NCBI GenBank assembly: GCA_964351855.1
Contig: CAYGQD010000007.1
Span: 9,375-73,374, forward strand
DNA: 64,000 nt
From: JBCDHN01 sp964351855
GTDB lineage: Bacteria; Verrucomicrobiota; Verrucomicrobiia; Verrucomicrobiales; DEV007
Reading direction: 5' to 3'
Shown here: one piece after another, positions 42,785-49,791 of the stretch
How positions within the stretch are numbered: position 1 is the first letter of the stretch
Layout: every line of letters begins with the position of its first letter
The notes under the pieces: model-generated
The model's database searches: none
What the model was told of the DNA's origin: nothing
Seen by the model: the letters and a program-made list of their open reading frames with translations, nothing else
Program-made: the position numbers and the translations under genes

Positions 42785-42830
42785 CAAAAAAATGGCCACC
42801 CGCTTGGCGAAACGCAAGCGGGCAGCCATT
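42785..42830 (-). terminator. Rho-independent terminator of the peroxiredoxin gene
   Basis: On the minus strand the 16-base arms AATGGCTGCCCGCTTG and CAAGCGGGTGGCCATT pair with one mismatch around an 8-base loop and are followed at once by a run of seven T. It starts about 26 bases after the peroxiredoxin stop and lies just upstream of the tetR promoter, which isolates the two genes. Confidence 0.92.
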
Positions 42831-42856
42831 GCAAATTGCGCGACAGGGAATGCAGG

Positions 42857-43351
42857 CTAGGAAAGCTCGCCCAGCTTCGCCTTGATCGCCTCGAAGTCGG
42901 GCATCTGGCCCGGATCATCGCTGCTCTCGGCGTATTGAATCACGCCCGCTTTATCGACGATAAACGCCGAACGCTTCGAAACTCCACCCATCGTGAGGTT
43001 CTTCGCGGGAAGGAAGCTCTCGTAGGCGATTCCATAAGCCTCGGTCACCTTGTGTTCATAGTCGCTCAGGAGGGTCATCTTGATTCCCTCTTTCTCAGCC
43101 CAAGCGGCTTGGGCGAAGGGATTGTCCCCCGAAATGCCGACCACCTCTGCGTTTAAGCTCGTGTAATCGTTCATCGAGCTGGTGATTTCACAAAACTCTT
43201 TCGTGCAGCCGCCCGTGAACGCCATCGGAACGAAGAGAAGGAGCAGATTCTTTTCACCAAGATTCTCGCTTAAGGTCCAGAGGGTCGGACCACCTTCGCC
43301 GAGAGTCGTGAGAGTGAAATCAGGGGCTTTGGTTCCAGTTGCTAATGCCAT
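42857..43351 (-). CDS. Peroxiredoxin (AhpE/Bcp-like)
   Basis: A 164-aa thiol peroxidase. The peroxidatic cysteine is in the motif FVPMAFTGGCTKEFC (C49; second Cys C54), where the family consensus is PxAFTxxC. The rest, SMNDYTSLNAEVVGISGDN and FLPAKNLTMGGVSKRSAFIV, is standard. No signal peptide; cytoplasmic. It reduces H2O2 and organic peroxides. It has its own terminator (42785-42830) and about 150 bases of upstream region. The nearby TetR regulator with cysteines could be functionally related, but this is not demonstrated. Confidence 0.93.
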   Translation of the reverse strand: MALATGTKAPDFTLTTLGEGGPTLWTLSENLGEKNLLLLFVPMAFTGGCTKEFCEITSSMNDYTSLNAEVVGISGDNPFAQAAWAEKEGIKMTLLSDYEHKVTEAYGIAYESFLPAKNLTMGGVSKRSAFIVDKAGVIQYAESSDDPGQMPDFEAIKAKLGELS

Positions 43352-43502
43352 TGTAAGATAGTGGTTGGGTGTTAGGAATTCAGTTGACAGCGAATTATAG
43401 GTTGATTGGGACGGCGGTCAATGGCTAGCGAAGGATTGAGAGGAACCATCGATTGAAGGACTCCCTCACCATAGCCGCATCCCCGGAAACCCGTGCCCAA
43501 CG

Positions 43503-44939
43503 TCACATCAATCCCGGAATCGGGTCCCCGTGATAGACAAAGTGGGGGCGGTCGACCGGGTCATACCACTTCACCGATTTCGGAAGCCCCAGCGCCTGAT
43601 AGATGGTCGCGGCCATATTCTCCGGCTTTTGCGGTTCGCTGGCCGGATACCCGCCGATCTTGTCCGATGAGCCGATAACTCGACCTCCCTGAACCCCACC
43701 GCCGGCAAAGAACACACTCTGAACCGCTCCCCAGTGATCGCGCCCCGGGAGTTTCTTCCCTGCCAACGTCGTTATCTTCGGGGTCCGGCCAAATTCGCTG
43801 GCCATGACCACGAGCGTATCGTCGAGCAACCCTCGATCGCTGAGATCGTCGAGCAAAGCCGAGACGGCTCGATCCATCGGAGGAAGAAGGAAGTTCTTCA
43901 AGTTGGGGAACGCTGCCTGATGGGTGTCCCAGCATTCGTTGTTGCCCAGATTCACCTGGACCAGGCGAACACCGCTCTCGACCAACTGCCGCGCCATCAA
44001 CAGCGACCAACCAAACGCATTGCGACCGTAGGCGTCCTGGAGTTTGGGATCGGCTCCATGAACGTCGAACGCCGCCTTGCTTTTCTCATCAAAGAGAAGA
44101 TTCGCAGCCATTGCCTGATAGCGATCATGGGGCTGCGTTTCAAGCATCTCCTCCAGACCAGCCTGTTGGTGGCCGAGATGCTCCAACAGCCCTAGCCGAT
44201 CTCTCAGTCGCTCAAAATCGACTCCTTCCGGGAGCGTCAAACTGGGTGCATCGAACCGAAACTCGCTGCCATCCTTCTTCCCCGTCTCATGATGAAACAG
44301 GTAGTCCGGGTAGGCCCCGTAGCTGCTGGAATTCGTCCGGCTGGCTTCGACAAAGAAAGGATCGCGACTCGGACCCATCTGACCCGCAAATTGCCCGGGC
44401 AGGGTTCGTCCCGTGCGGTGAATAATCTTGTCCGGCAGAACAATCGCGGGCGGCAGATTGCTTCCCGCAGCAACGACTTGATTGGCGATGGCGGCGATCG
44501 AGGGCCAGTCACTCTCTTTCGGCTGCGTCGGATCAAACCCTTCAGGAATTTCCGTCCGGCCCGTCAGCATCATGTGGTGACCTTGCGAGTGCTCGTTCGA
44601 GGGATGGGTCAGGGATCGACAGATGGACCACTGGTCGCTGCATTGAGCCAGCCGGGGAAGATGCTCGCAGATCCGCAGCCCGGGCGTGCGCGTCGCGATT
44701 TCCCGGAACTCTCCCCGAATATCCGCCGGCGCATTCGGCTTCATATCAAAGCTCTCGTGCTGGGCCAGCCCTCCACTCAGGAAAATGTAGATGACGTTTT
44801 TCGCCGTCGGAACAGGTGCCGGTCCTTGCGCCAGCGCCCTCAGTTGTCCCAAATGGCTCGCTCCCAATCCTAACAAGCTGATGCCTCCGGCGCGAATCGC
44901 GGCCCGGCGAGGCAAGTTGGGATGAGAGAACTGGGGCAT
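43503..44939 (-). CDS. DUF1501 protein, exported, without PSD1 partner
   Basis: A 478-aa DUF1501 protein with a leader (RRAAIRAGGISLLGLGASHL, a Tat-like RR at 11-12) and family blocks: KNVIYIFLSGGLAQHESFDM, RLAQCSDQWSICRSLTHPS, HSQGHHMMLTGRTEIP, VRLVQVNLGNNECWDTHQAA, VVMASEFGRTPKIT and GRDHWGAVQSVFFAGGGVQG. About 34% similar by eye in these blocks to the gene at 8703. No PSD1 gene is adjacent, so it is an orphan of the pair. Exported; activity unknown. Confidence 0.92.
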   Translation of the reverse strand: MPQFSHPNLPRRAAIRAGGISLLGLGASHLGQLRALAQGPAPVPTAKNVIYIFLSGGLAQHESFDMKPNAPADIRGEFREIATRTPGLRICEHLPRLAQCSDQWSICRSLTHPSNEHSQGHHMMLTGRTEIPEGFDPTQPKESDWPSIAAIANQVVAAGSNLPPAIVLPDKIIHRTGRTLPGQFAGQMGPSRDPFFVEASRTNSSSYGAYPDYLFHHETGKKDGSEFRFDAPSLTLPEGVDFERLRDRLGLLEHLGHQQAGLEEMLETQPHDRYQAMAANLLFDEKSKAAFDVHGADPKLQDAYGRNAFGWSLLMARQLVESGVRLVQVNLGNNECWDTHQAAFPNLKNFLLPPMDRAVSALLDDLSDRGLLDDTLVVMASEFGRTPKITTLAGKKLPGRDHWGAVQSVFFAGGGVQGGRVIGSSDKIGGYPASEPQKPENMAATIYQALGLPKSVKWYDPVDRPHFVYHGDPIPGLM

Positions 44940-45348
44940 GATCTACGCCCTTGAAGAAGGCCGCGTCCCTTTCACGCAGACCAGAACCCATTACTTTCAA
45001 TCACCACCCGCTTGCCCCTGGGGGAACCATGATCCCGACAACTCCTAACTACCTTGTTTATGAATGGCTAGAAAACGTGGTCAGTTGGTGATTCAAGGCC
45101 TCAATTGTCAATCCGATTCTGCATTCCTGCATTCCCACGCAACGGTCAATCCGTCAGATGGAATTGAGCGATTGAAAATGACAGATGCGTTCCGCTTCTG
45201 CGCGGAGGCTTTGAAAGACGTGGGCTGCCACTACCACGTTTTTCTTCCCTTCCTCTTCAGGCGGCTCTTGCCCTCCCCGCGAATTTACGGTGGAAAATTC
45301 CTAACAGACGCCTAGGTTTCGAGGCTACCGCTTTTGCGGAGCACCCCT
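44940..45348. other. Intergenic region, no gene supported
   Basis: About 410 bases between the divergent DUF1501 and histidine-kinase genes. An 83-codon frame (45064-45315) exists but its product resembles nothing, and it has no clear ribosome-binding site. Nothing else is recognisable beyond two presumed promoters. Confidence 0.5.
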
Positions 45349-47139
45349 ATGATCATGAGAGGAATGATGCCTTCTTCCCGAATTTTGCTTTCCCTGGACG
45401 ACCGTGCCGTGGGACGGGAGGTGCAGTCGCTGTTGGTCCGTCTGGGCTACAGCGTGCCGGCTTTGGCGCGCCCGGGCGGCGAGACGCTGGAGCAGGTGGA
45501 GGAGCTGGCTCCGGATCTGGTGATGATCGATGCCCAGGCGCGGGGGGCGATCCGGACGGGGACGTGGATTGATGAGCGGTTCGGCCTGCCGATCGTGTTT
45601 TTAGCGGAGGCAGGGACGGATTTATCGCTGGCGCGGGTGCCGTTTCTCTGCGGCCATTTGACGAAGCCACTGGAGGAGAAGCATCTGAAGCTGGCGCTGG
45701 AGGCGGCCCTGAATTTACGGGGGGCACCTTCCCGGAAGCGACTGAAGACGCAGACGCTGTATCAGACCTTAGAGCGGCTTTCTCACGGGGTGATGGTGAC
45801 GGATCTGGCGGGAAATGTGGCGTATCTGAACCGGCGGGCGGAGAAGATGACCGGCTGGGAGCAGGAAGAAGCGGCGGGACTGCCGTTTAGCGAGGTGTTC
45901 CGTAAGAGTGAGGATTCGAAACTGAAGCGGCGCGATGGAACGGTGATCCCGGTGGAGGAGGAAACGGCACCGCTGGAGAATGAGGATGGCGGATTGAGCG
46001 GGGTGGTGACGATTTTTCAGGAGAAGGCGACGGAGGCGGAGATCCGCCGGTTGCAGCAGCTGGAGAGCCTGGGGTTCCTGGCCCGGGGGTTCGCCCATGA
46101 TTTCAACAATTTGTTAACCGTGCTGCTGGGGAATCTCTCGATGGCGCAGACGCGGGTGACGAGCGATCAGGAGCTGGCGTTCGAGCTGGAGCAGGTGAGC
46201 GGGGCGACAATGAAAGCGCAAAGTCTGGTGCAGCAGCTAATGACCTTTGCCCGTGGCGGGAAGCCGATTAAGGCACCGATTGACCTGAAGGCTCTGCTAA
46301 AGCGGATCTTGAGCGATCGCGAGCGGAACGGGATCGCCTACGAACTCGATGCGAATTTCCCGGATGCGGTGGTGCTGGCAGACCCCAAGCAACTACGAAG
46401 ACTGATCGAAAACCTGCTGCGCAATGCGGAGCAATCCATGGAGGAGGGCACCGTGAGGGTGCGAGGTGAGGCCCTGGAGGCGCTGTTTCAGCTGGAGATT
46501 CGGGATTCTGGCCACGGGATGGAGCCTGAGGTGATGGGGCAAGCATTCGAACCTTTTTACACGACCCGCAGCGAGATGAACGCAAGCGGCCTGGGCCTGA
46601 CCGTGTGTGAGTCGATCGCCCGGGCTCATGACGGCTCTATCGCGCTTTCCTCAACCCCCGAGAACGGCACCGTCGCCACGCTGCGCCTGCCGCTCGCCAC
46701 CGAAGAACAAACCATGAGCAACCCTACCTCCACTCAGGGTTCCAGCCCGGCCCCGGCCGATGGATCCCGCATTCTGGTCCTGGAAGACGACGCGCTAATC
46801 AGTCGCCTGATCAAAGCCACTCTGAGCCAGGCTGGCTATGACGTAACGGAAACGACCGAAGGCCAGCAGACCATCGAAACCTATCAACAAGCCGCCGCAT
46901 CCGGCGATCCCTACACCCTCTTGATCATGGATTTGACTATCGAGCGTGGGATGGGGGGAATCGAAACGATGAACCGGATCAAAGAGATCAATCCGAACGC
47001 GCGGGGCATTGTTTCGAGCGGCTACAGCGATGATCCCGCCATGGCGAGGCCGGATGAATTCGGCTTTTCCGGCGTGTTGCCGAAGCCCTATGAGCCGCAG
47101 GAATTGGTGGAAGTGGTCGGGAAGGTGCTGGCGTCCTAG
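45349..47139 (+). CDS. Hybrid histidine kinase: receiver-PAS-HisKA-HATPase-receiver
   Basis: A 596-aa cytoplasmic kinase from the ATG at 45349 (a TTG at 45334 precedes it). Domain order: N-terminal receiver-like (10-120; D61 in LVMIDAQ, K106 in HLTKPLE, but the Thr/Ser switch replaced by Ala in FLAEAG), PAS (about 135-225), the HisKA H-box FLARGFAHDFNNLLTVLLG with H250, and ATPase boxes N (LLRNAEQSM), G1 (IRDSGHGM) and G2 (ASGLGLTVCESI). A C-terminal receiver follows (LVLEDDALISRL ... LLIMDLTIERG ... LPKPYEP). It has no membrane segments, so it senses a cytoplasmic signal through PAS or receives phosphate. No partner gene is adjacent. Confidence 0.93.
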   Translation: MIMRGMMPSSRILLSLDDRAVGREVQSLLVRLGYSVPALARPGGETLEQVEELAPDLVMIDAQARGAIRTGTWIDERFGLPIVFLAEAGTDLSLARVPFLCGHLTKPLEEKHLKLALEAALNLRGAPSRKRLKTQTLYQTLERLSHGVMVTDLAGNVAYLNRRAEKMTGWEQEEAAGLPFSEVFRKSEDSKLKRRDGTVIPVEEETAPLENEDGGLSGVVTIFQEKATEAEIRRLQQLESLGFLARGFAHDFNNLLTVLLGNLSMAQTRVTSDQELAFELEQVSGATMKAQSLVQQLMTFARGGKPIKAPIDLKALLKRILSDRERNGIAYELDANFPDAVVLADPKQLRRLIENLLRNAEQSMEEGTVRVRGEALEALFQLEIRDSGHGMEPEVMGQAFEPFYTTRSEMNASGLGLTVCESIARAHDGSIALSSTPENGTVATLRLPLATEEQTMSNPTSTQGSSPAPADGSRILVLEDDALISRLIKATLSQAGYDVTETTEGQQTIETYQQAAASGDPYTLLIMDLTIERGMGGIETMNRIKEINPNARGIVSSGYSDDPAMARPDEFGFSGVLPKPYEPQELVEVVGKVLAS

Positions 47140-47158
47140 GGCGTCGTGCGGACATCGC

Positions 47159-47926
47159 ATGCAAATCATCGGCTGCCAGTTCGACATTCTTTGGGAAGAC
47201 CGTGAGGGGAACTTTGCGAAGGTGCGTCAGCTGCTGGCGGGTCAGGAGATTTTGCCCGGTGGCTTGATGGTGCTGCCGGAGATGTTTTCGAGCGGGTTCA
47301 GCATGAACGTGGGGCGGATCGCAGAAGCGTCGCCCTCGGCTACGGAGCGTTTTCTGGGAGAACTGGCGCGGGAAAACGGGTGCTGGGTAGTGGCCGGGCT
47401 GGTTTTTGCCAGCGAAAACGGACGCGGGCGCAACGAGCTGGCGGTGGTGAATCCGGCGGGAGAGATCGTGGGTCGCTACCAGAAGAATCGCTGCTTTCGT
47501 TACACCGGGGAATCGGACCACTATGACTCGGGGACAGAGCTTCTGGTGATGCCGTTAGGCGACTTTACCTTGAGCCCGCTGATTTGCTACGACCTGCGAT
47601 TTCCCGAGCTCTTCCGCCGAGGCGCAAAGCGAGGGGCGAACCTGTTCACGGTGATCGCCAGTTGGCCCGCCGCCCGGGAGGAGCACTGGGTCACGCTCCT
47701 GCGGGCCCGAGCGATCGAAAACCAAGCCATCGTCATCGGCGTGAATCGCTGCGGCAGCGATCCCGCCTACCAATACCCCGGCCGCTCCCTCATCATCGAT
47801 GAGCAAGGGGAGGTTGTTGCGGATGGCGGGAGTGGGGAGAGTTGTGTGGTGGCGGAGGTTTCCGCAGAGAAAATGGCGGCGTGGCGGGAGGAGTTTCCGG
47901 CGTTGTTGGATTTGGAGGCGGATTGA
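47159..47926 (+). CDS. Nitrilase-family carbon-nitrogen hydrolase (omega-amidase-like)
   Basis: A 255-aa amidase. The real start is the ATG at 47159 (MQIIGCQFDILWEDREGN), not an earlier in-frame codon that overlaps the kinase gene. The catalytic triad is visible: Glu in LMVLPEMFSSGFSMN, Lys in VGRYQKNRCFRYTGE and Cys in LSPLICYDLRFPELFRRGA. Size and motifs match the YafV/Nit2-like omega-amidase group, which hydrolyses 2-oxoglutaramate or similar amides. It lies 19 bases after the histidine-kinase gene and may share its transcript. Cytoplasmic. Confidence 0.93.
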   Translation: MQIIGCQFDILWEDREGNFAKVRQLLAGQEILPGGLMVLPEMFSSGFSMNVGRIAEASPSATERFLGELARENGCWVVAGLVFASENGRGRNELAVVNPAGEIVGRYQKNRCFRYTGESDHYDSGTELLVMPLGDFTLSPLICYDLRFPELFRRGAKRGANLFTVIASWPAAREEHWVTLLRARAIENQAIVIGVNRCGSDPAYQYPGRSLIIDEQGEVVADGGSGESCVVAEVSAEKMAAWREEFPALLDLEAD

Positions 47927-47959
47927 GGCATCCAATGACGCAGCTACAAGAAAACCGTT

Positions 47960-48358
47960 ATGGATGAGGAAGAATTGGAGAAGAATTTCGTAAGCATAAG
48001 AAGGGCTTTGAAGGCATGCTCGTTTGCGCTCGTTCTCTTCAGCTTTTTCCAGACGCCGAGACTTATCCTATCACTTCAACAAGCAGGGCGAGTGTTGGAC
48101 GAGATGCTCGGAAACGTGCCGAAACGATGGATGTTCGAACTATCTGACTTCCTGGCAGAGAATTTTATCATTCTTGCTGGTGTATCGATTCTCATCCTAA
48201 TCGGTGTCCTGAGGCTGACCATTCGCTCCAAGGGTGGGCTCTTTTTGTATGTGAACGTTGGACTCTTCATCGCCATGAGCCTCTTTAACGCTCTGCTTTT
48301 AGGCATTGCCCAAGAAATGCTACGCTTACCGCTGGAAGGACTGATTTCCCCACCTTGA
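47960..48358 (+). CDS. Small membrane protein of unknown function
   Basis: A 132-aa protein in AT-richer DNA, with three hydrophobic segments: SFALVLFSFFQTPRLIL (about 22-38), IILAGVSILILIGVLRL (about 70-87) and LFLYVNVGLFIAMSLFNAL (about 94-112). It is 33 bases after the amidase gene on the same strand. The N-terminus (MDEEELEKNFVSIRRAL) is charged and predicted to be cytoplasmic. Family not recognised. It may be an accessory or acquired gene. Confidence 0.6.
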   Translation: MDEEELEKNFVSIRRALKACSFALVLFSFFQTPRLILSLQQAGRVLDEMLGNVPKRWMFELSDFLAENFIILAGVSILILIGVLRLTIRSKGGLFLYVNVGLFIAMSLFNALLLGIAQEMLRLPLEGLISPP

Positions 48359-48503
48359 ATGTCGATCGTAAACGACTCCATTCGCCTGGCCCCATTCGTT
48401 TGACATCAATTCCCAACTTCCAGAACATTTACCAAACCCTTGCCGACAAGTGGGTTTTATTTGATAGTAGCGGTGACCAACCAATCGTTATGAAGGAGTC
48501 ATC

Positions 48504-48740
48504 ATGAAAGAAAAATCCCTGACCGAGGGCGCGTTAGCGGCAATGGTGCGTGCTGCGGAAGTCGCGCGTGAGCGAGCCATCCGATTCGGATCTCCATTGG
48601 TCCGGTGGATCGATGGTACGGTCGTTTTGGTCGATCCGGTAACCAATCAACCGATCCCCAACAGCGACGATCCAGCGGAAGACGTTACGGATGCCCAGCC
48701 TGAGGGCAAGAAGGAGGAGAAGCCGCCCGCATCGGATTGA
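48504..48740 (+). CDS. Small acidic protein of unknown function
   Basis: A 78-aa protein with a good ribosome-binding site (AAGGAG seven bases before the ATG), which supports it being real. The N-terminal half is helical and Ala/Arg-rich (GALAAMVRAAEVARERAIRF), followed by SPLVRWIDGTVVLVDP and a Pro/Asp/Glu/Lys-rich, probably disordered tail. The helix-then-beta pattern resembles small antitoxin-like proteins. No toxin-like partner is adjacent, so this is only a suggestion. It lies just before a repeat element. Confidence 0.6.
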   Translation: MKEKSLTEGALAAMVRAAEVARERAIRFGSPLVRWIDGTVVLVDPVTNQPIPNSDDPAEDVTDAQPEGKKEEKPPASD

Positions 48741-48792
48741 TCGCGCCTCGCCGTTTCCGGATGAGCGGTCGCTAGCGCGACGCATTTTTGGT

Positions 48793-48954
48793 CACGCCTC
48801 CACCGTGGGCTAAAGCCGGACGGCTATCATGATCGGTCGCGCTGCGACGTAGCGGATACCACGCCGGAGGCGTGAAAGATGGTAGCCCCGGGTCGAGCGC
48901 AGCGAACACCCGGGGAACCATCGACCGAGAGAATTCTCGATCCCGGAAGGGATC
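48793..48954. repeat. Hairpin-rich dispersed-type repeat element
   Basis: Four inverted repeats in tandem: long arms 48793-48808/48859-48874 (14 of 16 pair); CCCCGGGT/ACCCGGGG (48886-48893/48908-48915); the palindrome GAGAATTCTC (48929-48938); and GATCCC/GGGATC (48939-48954). The motif GTAGCCCCGGGTCGAG and the layout are typical of intergenic repeats scattered through planctomycete and verrucomicrobial genomes. It abuts an assembly gap, as multicopy repeats do. Only one copy is present in this window. Confidence 0.7.
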
Positions 48955-49001
48955 GCAGCCAACGCCGCGGGAGCCGCTTCTCGTTGACATCATGTTTCAG
49001 G

Positions 49002-49011
49002 NNNNNNNNNN
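49002..49011. other. Scaffold gap (10 N)
   Basis: Ten N bases. Both sides carry the same 7-base string TTTCAGG (48995-49001 and 49012-49018), suggesting that the two contig ends overlap and the gap may be nominal, or that a short repeat has been collapsed. Confidence 0.95.
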
Positions 49012-49196
49012 TTTCAGGAATCAATATTGGCGATGTCAAAACGATGAAAACCTTTGGGGATGGATATCAATATCGTAAGAAATCTGCCGATTACTGAAGA
49101 TGATAAAAGCCGTTTTGGTTCTATCTTTCCATCAGTGACGATTTTCTCTGGTTGCTCCGTTGTTGGTTTGCAAACACGTTCTTAGGGAACGATGAA

Positions 49197-49685
49197 ATGA
49201 AGACATCTCCGCATGTAAAAAGGTTTCTGGTAGGGATAGGAATCGCCTTGTTTGTCGTTCTTCCCCTCGCGGTTCTGATATTCGTCACGACCTGGGCTGC
49301 ACCCTTTCGAGAGTTTGCGAAAAACTTTGATCTTGAGTCCATCGAGTTACCGCAAATCGCAGTTTCTGATCACGAAAGAAGCAACGCACTGGCGCTGGAA
49401 GATCCATACTTTTTCAGTCACAATGGACGGAACTTGGCAGTCTCCATTCAGGGAACTTTTCGAAATTGGATAGAAGGCAGGGCCGAGCCAGTTCCGGGGT
49501 CTCCAACCCTGACCTATCGGGTCGCTTTTGAGGTGATCGAAGGGCGTTCGTATGGAGAAGCTGTCCAAGCCTATTTCTTGGTTCCCTATCTCGAAAATCG
49601 GTTCACGAAGAATGAGATTCTTCAAATCTACTTTGGCTCCTCTCGTTACAAGGAGACGATCCTACCAATCATCTCGGATGAGTGA
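49197..49685 (+). CDS. Short GT51 (peptidoglycan glycosyltransferase)-like protein, truncated or degenerate
   Basis: A 162-aa protein from the ATG at 49197, with one N-terminal membrane helix (GIGIALFVVLPLAVLIFV, 13-30). The rest aligns in order with the glycosyltransferase 51 domain of MtgA/PBP1: ALALEDPYFFSHNG (65-77, with the catalytic Glu of the EDrrF motif), VPGSPTLTYRVA (99-110, where GGSTITQQ is usual) and NRFTKNEILQIYFG (134-147, matching sKdEILelYLN). The chain ends right after this motif, so about 80 residues of a normal GT51 domain are missing. It may be a minimal or inactive homologue, or a decaying gene. The DNA is AT-rich and follows the assembly gap. A terminator follows. Confidence 0.65.
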   Translation: MKTSPHVKRFLVGIGIALFVVLPLAVLIFVTTWAAPFREFAKNFDLESIELPQIAVSDHERSNALALEDPYFFSHNGRNLAVSIQGTFRNWIEGRAEPVPGSPTLTYRVAFEVIEGRSYGEAVQAYFLVPYLENRFTKNEILQIYFGSSRYKETILPIISDE

Positions 49686-49757
49686 CAATGAAACGAACTG
49701 AAGGAGGCAAGCGACTCGGAAACGGCTGGAATGACATCCGAGGTTCGCTGATCGGGT

Positions 49758-49791
49758 AAAGTGGAAGCGGCGGGACGCCGCTGCCACTTTT
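49758..49791. terminator. Bidirectional hairpin terminator
   Basis: AAAGTGG-A-AGCGGC pairs with GCCGCT-G-CCACTTT in a near-perfect stem around a 5-base loop, with TTT beyond both arms. It sits between the GT51-like gene (plus) and the convergent exported unknown (minus), whose stop overlaps its last base. Good candidate for ending both transcripts. Confidence 0.85.

Larger units (their letters stand above)
48741..49196. other. Intergenic region with repeat element and assembly gap
   Basis: This 456-base stretch contains a hairpin-rich repeat (48793-48954), the 10-N gap (49002-49011) and about 185 bases of AT-rich DNA before the GT51-like gene. Frames crossing the gap are artefacts. Because the gap size is nominal, more sequence may be missing here. 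Confidence 0.7.

Noticed and set aside
45064..45315. Small gene of 83 codons between the DUF1501 and kinase genes
   Set aside because: No clear ribosome-binding site, no family similarity and unusual residue mix. It may be chance.
48827..49097. Small proteins spanning the N gap
   Set aside because: The frames cross unknown bases and the hairpin repeat, so they are artefacts.
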